Shown here: one piece after another, positions 25,302-32,353 of the stretch | Layout of the letters: each line of letters starts with the position of its first letter | How positions within the stretch are numbered: the stretch's first letter is position 1 | Assembly: GCA_910585265.1 (NCBI GenBank) | Contig: CAJUCA010000019.1 | Coordinates: 1-51,350 of the forward strand | DNA from: an uncultured Oscillospiraceae bacterium | Lineage (GTDB): Bacteria; Bacillota; Clostridia; Oscillospirales; Oscillospiraceae | Length of the DNA: 51,350 nt | Direction: 5' to 3' | Notes under the pieces: generated by a model | Told to the model about the DNA's origin: nothing | The model's input: only the letters and a program-made list of their open reading frames with translations | The model's database searches: none | Position numbers and translations under genes: made by a program

Positions 25302-25622
25302 ATGAAAATGCAACATTTGCTTATTGAAGGGTATTGCGATGGAGTGGCGGGTGAAGAAATTTATCCATGCGAAAATTCATTCATATTGGGAATATATTGT
25401 TTTAAGTGTTCACGGTTTAGCTTTTGCGAATGTCCAAATGAAATCGCATTATCTGGCGAAAAAGGCTTGATTGAAGATGACGAAGATTGTATTGGGTTTG
25501 GGGGCGATATGGAACCGGACGCTTTGCAAAATAGAAATAAGTACATCTCAATATGGAGAAATATTTGCAGAAGAAAAATAAAAGAAGCATACGACGAATA
25601 CATGGGCATCAAAAATTCTTAA
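25302..25622 (+). CDS. Small cysteine-rich protein, unknown
   Basis: 106 residues, low GC, with five cysteines near the N-terminus (YCDGVAGEEIYPCENSF, then CFKCSRFSFCECP), possibly a metal site, and an acidic middle (IEDDEDCIGFGGDMEP). AAGGGAGAAG lies upstream of the ATG. It sits after the relaxase remnants and before a weak terminator-like hairpin. I do not recognise the family; its composition and setting suggest another immunity-type cargo gene. Confidence 0.6.
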   Translation: MKMQHLLIEGYCDGVAGEEIYPCENSFILGIYCFKCSRFSFCECPNEIALSGEKGLIEDDEDCIGFGGDMEPDALQNRNKYISIWRNICRRKIKEAYDEYMGIKNS

Positions 25623-25688
25623 TCTTTATTCTGTGCCTCTCTCTCCCGCTATGCGTAAAAGGCCATTCAAAACTGTCTAATCGAACAT

Positions 25689-25714
25689 ACGCTCCCGCTT
25701 TGTAATGGGAGCGT
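25689..25714 (+). terminator. Weak terminator-like hairpin
   Basis: ACGCTCCC pairs with GGGAGCGT around ten bases, followed by only TTTC. It is in the 255-bp gap (25623-25877) between cargo genes, where I see no supported gene. Confidence 0.45.
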
Positions 25715-25877
25715 TTCGAGTTCAATATTTTACTGTGTTGAATTGGCTTCTTCTATATCGGATAATTGCCCCTCCTCCCACTCATAATCCAGAGGTTTTT
25801 TACTCCACATTTGTGTTCATAATAAACCTCCGTTGCATATTTTTATCTATTGTCAATCAGGTCATTTGGAATTAGGT

Positions 25878-26591
25878 TCATTCCTCTTGGACAACTTTTC
25901 TTTCTTTCCATATTTTTCCGTAGCTTCCATAATAATCAGGCCCCATCTTATAATCTCCCCGGTACAGAACTTCTAACCTGTACTTGTATTTATCTGGATA
26001 GCCGTACCTCCAGTCCCGGGACACATCAGCATACCGTTCCTCTTCCACAAACATAAGATTAAAGTGGAGTTTATATTTATGCTCCATAATAGTCTCTATC
26101 AGTTCATCTGCAAGTAATCGATAGTTTTCGGTATAGGGAACCCAGATAGCATACTGGACAAGGTCAAACGCATAGGTAAAAAAATCTTCGATTTCTGCAT
26201 CCGCGTTCAAAATTGAGCGCCCTCCGCCAACTACATAAACTTTGCATTCCCCAAAAATCGGCTCCACGATTTCCTGCATAAAAAGCTCCAGATCCTCCCG
26301 CCGTAATCGGATTGCAAAATTATCAACAGCAGAATAATTATCGGTAGCATCGCACGCTATCCGCCAATCTTTATATTCTGGTTCTGTGCAAGTGATGGTT
26401 CCATACACATCCATCTCAAACATATCCCCGTATTTTTCAATCATGTGGTCTAACCTTGGCTTATAGCTATTATACTGCGCTTCCTCCAGTTGTTCCCAGA
26501 TCGGTTTATCTTTTGTGTGATGGCACCCGACAGCCATTGTTAAAAGTAGGGATACAGCAAATATCATGGCAAGGTGTTTCCGATAGCCCAT
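25878..26591 (-). CDS. Putative lipoprotein, unknown function
   Basis: 237 residues with a lipoprotein signal peptide (MIFAVSLLLTMAVGC, cysteine at about 23) and an acidic, aromatic-rich exported part (YGDMFEMDVYGTITCTEPEY, YYGSYGKIWKERK). The gene overlaps the end of the preceding small lipoprotein gene by 28 bases. Low GC. The family is common in Clostridia cargo but I cannot name it. Confidence 0.7.
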   Translation of the reverse strand: MGYRKHLAMIFAVSLLLTMAVGCHHTKDKPIWEQLEEAQYNSYKPRLDHMIEKYGDMFEMDVYGTITCTEPEYKDWRIACDATDNYSAVDNFAIRLRREDLELFMQEIVEPIFGECKVYVVGGGRSILNADAEIEDFFTYAFDLVQYAIWVPYTENYRLLADELIETIMEHKYKLHFNLMFVEEERYADVSRDWRYGYPDKYKYRLEVLYRGDYKMGPDYYGSYGKIWKERKVVQEE

Positions 26592-26824
26592 TGTGCGCCC
26601 TCCAATCTGTGGGATAGTACGCCCTCATTATATGATGGCAATATGCTGGGAATTGGACTGCCTCCTGATGGCAAACGCCAAACATTCATGATTGTAAACT
26701 CTCCGCTATACCGGCTGGCAAGATACTTGAAGGCTTTGCCCTCTATTCCTCCCATACCGCAACTGCACAGCGGCAGCACCAGCGCCCCGACCACAGCGGC
26801 GGCAAGGGCAATCTTTCTTTTCAT
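26564..26824 (-). CDS. Small putative lipoprotein, possibly truncated
   Basis: 86 residues from ATG 26824: signal peptide IALAAAVVGALVLPLCSCG with a lipobox cysteine, then a short exported part (FKYLASRYSGEFTIMNVWRL). It ends abruptly inside the start of the next lipoprotein gene, and related proteins are longer as I recall them, so the 3' part may have been lost when the two genes were joined. Confidence 0.6.
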   Translation of the reverse strand: MKRKIALAAAVVGALVLPLCSCGMGGIEGKAFKYLASRYSGEFTIMNVWRLPSGGSPIPSILPSYNEGVLSHRLEGAQWAIGNTLP

Positions 26825-26916
26825 GGCATCATGTCCCCCAATCTGCTCTCTGCGATTTTTTAGCAACAGTATAGCACAGAATGAAACTGCTTGTATAGTA
26901 GGTATAGTTTTTCGAT

Positions 26917-26945
26917 TTGAGATTTTCCACAGGTTGTGGTACACT
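26917..26945 (+). promoter_or_regulatory. Predicted promoter of the small gene at 26978
   Basis: TTGAGA, 17 bases, TACACT, just before a strong AGGAGG site. Matches are partial (4 of 6 at both boxes or better). Confidence 0.4.
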
Positions 26946-26977
26946 GATTTAAGTCTGATGAACAGGAGGTAATAATC

Positions 26978-27400
26978 ATGGACAATGTGTATGAATTAGT
27001 AAATGTAGAAATACACGAATACTGCGCACTTAATGTGGAGAGCGGAGAAAAAAGCTTCTCAAAGAGAAAAAGCAATCCCTGTGTCACAGGTTTGTATTTC
27101 AAAAATGAAATAATTTTTTTTGGACTGTATCGTTCATCATCAGGCCCTAAAATATATTATGATGGCAAAGAATATCCGGTTTGCAAAGATTTGTCTATTT
27201 CTCTTACAAAAATGGGAAAACATAGACGGTTTTGTATACAGGAATATGGCATATCCATTGAATATGAGGAGTCCCCCTATATAGGGATGGATGTGTGGTC
27301 AGAAGAAATAGATGTAGACTTATTCGCTATGATTACACAAAAATACCAGTCCGATGATTTCTATAAGCAATACACCATTAACACTGGCAACTCTGCCTGA
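26978..27400 (+). CDS. Small cytosolic protein, unknown
   Basis: 140 residues, mostly strands, no signal peptide: NVEIHEYCALNVESGEKSFS, FGLYRSSSGPKIYYDGKEYP, YGISIEYEESPYIGMDVWSE. AGGAGG lies upstream of the ATG. Low GC and isolated between lipoprotein genes and pseudogenes. Immunity-like by size and setting, but no family is recognised. Confidence 0.7.
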   Translation: MDNVYELVNVEIHEYCALNVESGEKSFSKRKSNPCVTGLYFKNEIIFFGLYRSSSGPKIYYDGKEYPVCKDLSISLTKMGKHRRFCIQEYGISIEYEESPYIGMDVWSEEIDVDLFAMITQKYQSDDFYKQYTINTGNSA

Positions 27401-27475
27401 GGGGGGCATAGTAACACTCAACAGGGCCGAGGAGGGGGACTACAAGCCCCCTCCCGGCCTCGCTCCACAAATCTG

Positions 27476-27795
27476 TTACCCTTGCTCCGCGCCCCCGTCT
27501 GCGCCGCCCTCCTGCGGCGTATGGGCGGCTTTAGCGGCGGGGTGGGTGTTTCCCTGTGCCGCCGCTCCCGCGCCCCCTGGGTTGGCTCTGACGGCGTTGT
27601 GGGCGGTCATTTCCTCCAACAGCCTGCGCCCATTCTCGGCGGCTGCGGTCTGCTCCTAAAAGGTCTGAAACTGTTCCTCGGTCAGCGTGATACAGTCGGG
27701 CAGCAGCTTCTCAAAAAGCCCCATGCGCTTGCAAAGGCGGTTCGTCCTGTCCTTGCGCTCCTGCTCTTTCTGCTCCTGCATAAGCCGCTTTTTCT
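27476..27795 (-). pseudogene. DUF3847 gene remnant with in-frame stop
   Basis: On the minus strand one frame encodes KEQERKDRTNRLCKRMGLFE, then KLLPDCITLTEEQFQTF, an amber stop (27656-27658), and EQTAAAENGRRLLEEMTAHN up to the natural end. This is the DUF3847 pattern seen beside MobA/MobL relaxases. The N-terminus is missing and the internal stop replaces a leucine-type codon, so the gene is dead. It fills most of the gap from 27401 to 27864. Confidence 0.75.
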
Positions 27796-27801
27796 GACTA
27801 T

Positions 27802-27837
27802 ATAAGCCCGCCCCTACAAAAGTAGGGGCGGGCTTAT
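27802..27837. terminator. Strong 16-bp stem-loop
   Basis: ATAAGCCCGCCCCTAC pairs with GTAGGGGCGGGCTTAT around AAAA. No long T-tract follows, but it sits at the 3' end of the minus-strand ImmA gene and probably works as its terminator. Confidence 0.6.
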
Positions 27838-27864
27838 GCTTATATCAACGAATTTTTTATTGTT

Positions 27865-28401
27865 TTACCCCTGTGGCGTCACATTTTTTAGGAAGTCCGA
27901 CCGGGGAATGTATGGGAGGTTAAGCTGGCATCCCATTCGGTTGAGTTCGTTCAGTTTAATCAGCATCAGATTGATATTCGTCCCCATGATCGAGGAAAGC
28001 TGCACCACATCATATCCCTGGCGCACAAGCTCAAACAGTTCCTCATTGTCGATCCGCAGATGGGCCGCAAATGCGTTGGCTTCATACTCCATTTCATTCC
28101 GCATATCAAACAGCACAAATTCCTGCAAACCCATCCCACCCTTTGCCCTGTCCCTGTGAAGCGTATCGTGTGCGATCTCATGGCCGCACACCATCTGCAT
28201 CACCATTTCCTCCATATTGGCATTGAGCAGGATGTGACGCTCCTTGTGCCGGTATGTGTATATTCCAAGCAGTTCCTTGAAATCGTCTATGTAATGAACA
28301 AATATCCCAAGATCGTCAGCGATCTGCAACGTGTCCCGTGTGCCGCTTCGTCGAACGAGCGCATTGGCCTTCTGGTAAATTGTTTCCGCCTTGCACAGCA
28401 T
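27865..28401 (-). CDS. ImmA/IrrE-family metalloprotease
   Basis: 178 residues. VCGHEIAHDTLHR holds the zinc motif (His74, Glu75, His78) and NEMEYEANAFAAHLR the third ligand region. Members such as ImmA of ICEBs1 cleave an XRE repressor to switch the element on. It lies downstream of the XRE gene in the same direction, matching the immR-immA layout, with about 77 bp between them. The first of two such proteases in this module. Confidence 0.9.
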   Translation of the reverse strand: MLCKAETIYQKANALVRRSGTRDTLQIADDLGIFVHYIDDFKELLGIYTYRHKERHILLNANMEEMVMQMVCGHEIAHDTLHRDRAKGGMGLQEFVLFDMRNEMEYEANAFAAHLRIDNEELFELVRQGYDVVQLSSIMGTNINLMLIKLNELNRMGCQLNLPYIPRSDFLKNVTPQG

Positions 28402-28478
28402 AGGTACTTCACCCCCTGAACGTGCAAAAGACCCCTAATCTCACAAATTATACATAGAGTGCTGTCCCATAAACGGGG

Positions 28479-28883
28479 CTATTTGAACTTCTTGGGCGTG
28501 TACTTCTGCACGTTCCGTGCTTTGGACTCCCAATAAATATCCTGCAACGCTTTCATTACGGCGTCCTTATCTTCCTCGGACAGCGTACCCCCGGCACACA
28601 GGCCAGAAAACCCGGCAATTATTTCCTCGGCCTGCGCTGCTCCACGAGCGCCATACTGTTCAGCGGCGTCAACGACAAATTCTTCTTCCTCTGTCAGAAG
28701 GTAACTTGTTGGAACATTGAGCGCCTTTGCCAAGGTTGCATACGTTTCCCCTTTTCGGGGGTACACATCCCCTTTTTCATAATTGATGATAGTGCGGAGC
28801 GAAACATGGGCCATTTCCGCAAGCTGTGTCTGCGTATAACCCATTTTAAGCCTTGCGGCCCTCAACTTCTCAGCGAACTTCAT
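28479..28883 (-). CDS. XRE-family repressor (ImmR-like)
   Basis: 134 residues. Helix-turn-helix at about 4-58: LRAARLKMGYTQTQLAEMAH, VSLRTIINYEKGDVYPRKGE, LAKALNVPTSYLL. An acidic linker and a C-terminal helical part (GTLSEEDKDAVMKALQDIYW) follow. Two adjacent ATG codons (28886 and 28883) are possible; the second is seven bases from GGAGG. It faces a divergent promoter region with repeated TGCAAC sites, so it probably represses both directions and is the likely target of an ImmA-type protease. Confidence 0.88.
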   Translation of the reverse strand: MKFAEKLRAARLKMGYTQTQLAEMAHVSLRTIINYEKGDVYPRKGETYATLAKALNVPTSYLLTEEEEFVVDAAEQYGARGAAQAEEIIAGFSGLCAGGTLSEEDKDAVMKALQDIYWESKARNVQKYTPKKFK

Positions 28884-28898
28884 CATACCACCTCCGTT

Positions 28899-29000
28899 AA
28901 GTGTGCAACTAACTTCACATTCCCTCTTGACAGATGCAACTAAGCCGCCTATAATATGGATGTGCAACACCTTTCATATATACTATAATAAGTTGCACAT
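28899..29000. promoter_or_regulatory. Operator cluster of the divergent control region
   Basis: Four TGCAAC-type sites: GTGCAACTAA, GATGCAACTAAG, ATGTGCAAC (28960-28968) and GTTGCACAT (28992-29000). The last two form a perfect 9-bp inverted repeat with 23 bases between. They overlap both predicted promoters, as expected for XRE repressor binding. Confidence 0.75.
28927..28955 (+). promoter_or_regulatory. Consensus sigma-A promoter towards the right
   Basis: TTGACA (28927-28932), 17 bases, TATAAT (28950-28955): a perfect match. It should drive the plus-strand ImmA/IrrE gene and possibly the zinc-ribbon gene. Confidence 0.85.
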
Positions 29001-29008
29001 CATGTCAA
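28980..29008 (-). promoter_or_regulatory. Divergent promoter towards the XRE gene
   Basis: On the minus strand TTGACA, 17 bases, TAGTAT. The -35 is perfect and the -10 matches 4 of 6. An operator half-site lies inside it. Confidence 0.65.
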
Positions 29009-29090
29009 GGGGGTAATGTCTGTTTTTGTCGAAGATTTGTCCTTGTGTACGGGCGGAAACAGGTGTGTGGGCGCAGCAATAGGAGGCTGG

Positions 29091-29813
29091 ATGAAGATGG
29101 GGTACTTATCAAGAAATGACCTTGAAAAAATAGCAACTCGTGTTTTCAACGATTATAAGCACTTGCCCCGGTTTGCGGGCCAGCGTGTCGATCACGTTGA
29201 CCCCGAAATTCTGGCTTGTGGGCTTTGCGGTCTTAACATTGACCACTTCCATCTGTCAAAGGATGGGCTGACCCTCGGAATGACCGCATTTAGGGAGATC
29301 AGTGTTGAGGTCTATGATGATAATGGACAAGCCTGCTTCTATGATTTCGATGGGCGAACCCTTTTAGTCGAAAAAGACTTAAAGGACGATCCGGCCCAAT
29401 ATGGAAGGTATCATTTCACCGTAGCCCATGAAACAGCGCATCAGATTTTGGCTGACCTGCATCCCACAGATAGAGTGATCCAAAACCGCATTATTTATTA
29501 CCGGGGCCGCAGCCCGCAATATCCCATCCAGGATTGGGGCGAATGGCAGGCGGACAACCTGGCTTCCGCCCTCCTGCTCCCCACCGAAGTCGTACTTGGG
29601 GCGCTTCAACGGTTTGAACTGACGGGCGGCATTGACATACTGAACAGAATATACCGCCCAAAGGAATATGAACGGTTTTGCAAAGCGGCAGAGTTCCTTG
29701 GCGCTTCAAAACAGGCCATGGCTATCAGGCTTAAACGGCTTGGCCTGCTGAAAAAAGAATACTTACAGAACCCTTACGCGCTGGCTGATGTTGAAAAGGA
29801 GGACGATGAATAG
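29091..29813 (+). CDS. ImmA/IrrE-family metalloprotease, second copy
   Basis: About 240 residues. FTVAHETAHQILADLHP holds the zinc motif (about His113, Glu114, His117), and GEWQADNLASALLLP the downstream acidic ligand. The C-terminal part (about 150-240) resembles the usual helical extension. AGGAGG stands 4 bases before ATG 29091 and 10 before ATG 29097; either may be used. It is divergent from the XRE gene and overlaps the following small zinc-ribbon gene by one base. Its target could be the XRE repressor or another ICE regulator. Confidence 0.88.
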   Translation: MKMGYLSRNDLEKIATRVFNDYKHLPRFAGQRVDHVDPEILACGLCGLNIDHFHLSKDGLTLGMTAFREISVEVYDDNGQACFYDFDGRTLLVEKDLKDDPAQYGRYHFTVAHETAHQILADLHPTDRVIQNRIIYYRGRSPQYPIQDWGEWQADNLASALLLPTEVVLGALQRFELTGGIDILNRIYRPKEYERFCKAAEFLGASKQAMAIRLKRLGLLKKEYLQNPYALADVEKEDDE

Positions 29814-29989
29814 TGGCGCAATCCATAAATATTGCCGTCAGGTGCCCCGAATGTAACTGGCGCGTGATGGACAAGGTATCGCCCACCACAGGGAAAATCG
29901 AGATCAAGTGTCCCCACTGTCATAAAATCGTGGAGGTCGATCTGGCCCTGCGGAGGGGAAGCCCTTATCGGAGGGCCAGCGGTTTTTGA
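29813..29989 (+). CDS. Small zinc-ribbon protein
   Basis: 58 residues, GTG start overlapping the TAG of the protease gene, with GGAGG about 11 bases upstream. Two pairs of cysteine ligands, RCPECNW and KCPHCHK, fold as a zinc ribbon as in Com-like regulators, and the C-terminus is basic. Likely nucleic-acid binding, coupled to the protease by translation. I read it directly from the sequence because it is short. Confidence 0.7.
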   Translation: MAQSINIAVRCPECNWRVMDKVSPTTGKIEIKCPHCHKIVEVDLALRRGSPYRRASGF

Positions 29990-30078
29990 AAATTCACTGA
30001 TAGGATGTGACAACAGAATAAGGTCTAATCGTACCGAGCAACGGGTCAACGTGCCGCAAGGCAGTTAGTCACCAAATG

Positions 30079-30141
30079 GCCGGACATTAGGAAATGAGGG
30101 ATGAAACATATCCCTTATTTCCTGATGCCCGGTCTTTTTTT
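30079..30141 (+). terminator. Long hairpin terminator before the sigma-like gene
   Basis: GCCGG pairs with CCCGG-type bases outside and AGGAAATGAGGGAT with ATCCCTTATTTCCT inside (one mismatch), followed by TCTTTTTTTG. It would end transcription from the ImmA/zinc-ribbon operon, or act as an attenuator for the sigma-like gene. Confidence 0.8.
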
Positions 30142-30263
30142 GTTGCCGCTCCAGAAATGGAGTAGGGAATGAGCCTGTTCGCTTGGCAGGCGGCGGTTTG
30201 CCGCTACCCGTGATCCCTTGGATTTTTGGCCCCAAAAATCCAAAAATTCAAGGAGATCACACC

Positions 30264-30818
30264 ATGAAAACTACATATTTAGTCTATAAGCAGGTCAATG
30301 GCGTCCGGCAGCTTGCCGCCGCAACGCAAGAGGAATGGGACGCCATTTTGAAAGGGAACAGGGGTTTACCCGTGGAAAAGCGCCGGTGCTTTATGAAGGA
30401 CTGCTTTGATGACGGGGACGGACTGGACTGTATGTACATCGAAGTGACCGCATCCGAATACCGGGAGTGGAACATCAGCAATACAGTCAGCCAGCGGAAG
30501 CGCAAGGCCGGGGCGCTCTACACGCACTTGTCTTTGGATGCCGGTGTCCCTGACACCGACGTTGAATCCCTCCATGAGTATGTCCCGTCCGATTTCAGTC
30601 TGGAAAGGCTTACTACTGACCGCATCCTGATAGATGAGCTGAAAGCGGCTCTGCGGAAATGGAAGCCTTGGGCGGAGGAACTGCTGGAACTCTATCTGTC
30701 CGGCGCAAAGCGTTCCTGCACAACGGAATTGTGTAGAAAGTACCAGCTAAGTGATCGAGCTGTTCAGAAGCGGAAAGCGGCCTTTGAAAAATTTGTTTTA
30801 GATTTTTTGAAAAAATAA
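30264..30818 (+). CDS. Sigma-70-like factor / HTH regulator
   Basis: 184 residues starting MKTTYLVYKQVNGVRQLAAA after AAGGAGA. The C-terminal about 60 residues look like a sigma region 4: LELYLSGAKRSCTTELCRKY, then QLSDRAVQKRKAAFEKFVLD. Homologous small sigma-like proteins in conjugative transposons (Orf7 type of Tn916) regulate the element. The frame is open further upstream but that lacks a ribosome binding site. A strong hairpin precedes the gene. Confidence 0.75.
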   Translation: MKTTYLVYKQVNGVRQLAAATQEEWDAILKGNRGLPVEKRRCFMKDCFDDGDGLDCMYIEVTASEYREWNISNTVSQRKRKAGALYTHLSLDAGVPDTDVESLHEYVPSDFSLERLTTDRILIDELKAALRKWKPWAEELLELYLSGAKRSCTTELCRKYQLSDRAVQKRKAAFEKFVLDFLKK

Positions 30819-31419
30819 GTTCGGTTTGAGCCGTTGAAAGTTGTAGTAGGGAGTTGAGAGGGCCACAGGCCCCCGATGCTCCTTGACAACCGAATACCCA
30901 TTCGTCAAGTACATCAGTTCCGATGTGCGAAAGCATGAGCCACCACAAAAGGGTACGCCACGAAGCCCGGACGGTTGGAGGACTATGACCTGCTGAAAAT
31001 AAGGTCTGCAAACACTCCTGACCGAGCCGAGATGAGCGAGAACTCCCTCTGTAAATGCCGGGTTGCCCCCGGTATGGCGATGACAGTCGGAATGACAATG
31101 GTACTCCCGTCCAGCCACAGCCCTGCTACGCAGGATCACGCAATGGGGGCGGCTCTGTCAGAACGGCAGTTGGGGTGAAACTCCCGTGAGGTGGTGAGCA
31201 GGCCACCGCTTGACGACTTCCCAGGCTTCGGCCTGCACACGGGGTGTCGAGGACAAATAGTGTGCATTACATATCTGACCGTCAACGCAGGGACGGCCAA
31301 TCGCCAGTCAGGATCATTTTCCCTGGATGGATTGACGGTCAGATGTGTTTTGCACACTGTCAGGGAAGAAATGGGTATTGGGCTGCAAGGGCAAATCACA
31401 TAAGAGTGAGGTGTCCTTT
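30819..31419 (+). ncRNA. Gene-free region with many hairpins, candidate structured RNA
   Basis: About 600 bp without a convincing gene. It contains short hairpins with classic tetraloops or small loops: CAGGC-TTCG-GCCTG, TGC-GAAA-GCA, CCGGG-TTGCC-CCCGG, GGGCC-ACA-GGCCC, GGTGG-TGAGCAG-CCACC, CGAAT-ACCC-ATTCG within a TTGAC/GTCAA stem. This density is unusual for spacer DNA. It ends in a large hairpin (31259-31358). No known RNA family is identified; this is a candidate only. Confidence 0.45.
31259..31358. repeat. 27-bp inverted repeat (24 of 27 pairs)
   Basis: Left arm 31259-31285 (AGTGTGCA, then ACATATCTGACCGTCAA), right arm 31332-31358 (TTGACGGTCAGATGTG, then TGCACACT). Inside, CAGGGA and TCCCTG add a further stem. 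It lies just before the MazF-like gene and could be an operator, a replication origin feature or a large RNA hairpin. Confidence 0.8.
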
Positions 31420-32022
31420 ATGAATAGGGAAAAGCCAGAGAACGTGCTGCGCGGGCAGATGTACTACGCCAATTTAGACCCGGTGATCGGCTCCGAGCAA
31501 GGGGGCAACCGGCCTGTCCTTGTTATTCAGAACAACGTGGGCAACCGGCACAGCCCGACCATCATCATCGCCCCCATCACCACCAGGGTGAAAAAACTCC
31601 GCCAGCCGACGCACATCGGTATCCCGCCGTATTTTGGCCTGCCCCAAAGTTCTATGGCCATGCTGGAGCAGATCAGGACGATTGACAAAAGCCGGTTGGG
31701 GGACTATGTGGGCTGTCTGGATGATGATGTGATGGACTACATCGACGAGGCCCTTGGTATCAGCATCGGCTTGAACGATTCTGCAAGCTGTACCGAAACG
31801 CAGGAGCAAGCCGCCGATGAGCCGCAGGATGAGATGCCTGATGAAATGGTGCTGACGCTCTGCGGAACCTGCCTGAAGCAGTTTATTTATTCGCCTGACC
31901 ACGTTGTTCGGCGGATCGACCGAACCCAATCCAAAGAGCCGTGTATGTACTGCCATGTCCGGGACGGCTACGACTACCGCATTATCCACAGGAAGAAGCG
32001 CCTGGGCGATGACAGATATTAA
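31420..32022 (+). CDS. PemK/MazF-family toxin with C-terminal zinc-ribbon extension
   Basis: 200 residues. Residues about 1-110 are a MazF fold: VLRGQMYYANLDPVIGSEQG, GNRPVLVIQNNVGN, TIIIAPITT, MLEQIRTIDKSRL. An acidic linker leads to a tail with LCGTCLKQF and PCMYCHVRDGYDYR, two cysteine pairs as in a zinc ribbon. MazF proteins cut mRNA; the tail may add RNA or protein contact. No antitoxin gene is next to it. ATG 31420 is chosen since an AGTGAGGTG context lies upstream and the frame before it runs through the inverted repeat. Confidence 0.82.
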   Translation: MNREKPENVLRGQMYYANLDPVIGSEQGGNRPVLVIQNNVGNRHSPTIIIAPITTRVKKLRQPTHIGIPPYFGLPQSSMAMLEQIRTIDKSRLGDYVGCLDDDVMDYIDEALGISIGLNDSASCTETQEQAADEPQDEMPDEMVLTLCGTCLKQFIYSPDHVVRRIDRTQSKEPCMYCHVRDGYDYRIIHRKKRLGDDRY

Positions 32023-32048
32023 AAACCGACTCTGTAATTGGTGGATGT

Positions 32049-32276
32049 ATGAATAAACTCATATCAAGGAAAGAGGCGGCAAAAATACTGGGAATCAGCC
32101 TTGCAACCTTGGATGCCGCCCGAAATAATGGGCTGATTTCTTATATTCAGTATGTAGAAAACGGCTGCGTGTACTTTACGGAGGCTGGCCTGCAAGAGTA
32201 TATCGCAAAATCCACGCACAGGGCAAAGCCGATGGAAAAGCGCACAACCTATCGTACACCCAAAGCAAAGCGATAA
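32049..32276 (+). CDS. Excisionase-like HTH protein
   Basis: 75 residues beginning MNKLISRKEAAKILGISLAT, with LDAARNNGLISYIQ and YFTEAGLQEYI: a MerR/Xis-type winged helix as in DNA-binding domains that help excision, and a basic C-terminal tail (KPMEKRTTYRTPKAKR). It is directly upstream of the integrase, as xis is of int in Tn916-like elements. Role inferred from fold and position. Confidence 0.8.
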   Translation: MNKLISRKEAAKILGISLATLDAARNNGLISYIQYVENGCVYFTEAGLQEYIAKSTHRAKPMEKRTTYRTPKAKR

Positions 32277-32353
32277 AAGAAATCGCACATTTGAGTAAAT
32301 TCCGAGATTTTGGTAAAACAACAGCATGGATAAAATCTTGGAGGTGAACCACA

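Noticed and set aside
25730..25810. 26-codon minus-strand frame (MWSKKPLDYEWEEGQ and on)
   Set aside because: No ribosome binding site in the right place and too short to judge; it could be a gene tail remnant.
30819..31419. Group II intron
   Set aside because: No domain V-like sequence and no reverse transcriptase gene; the 5' GTGCGA resemblance is too short.
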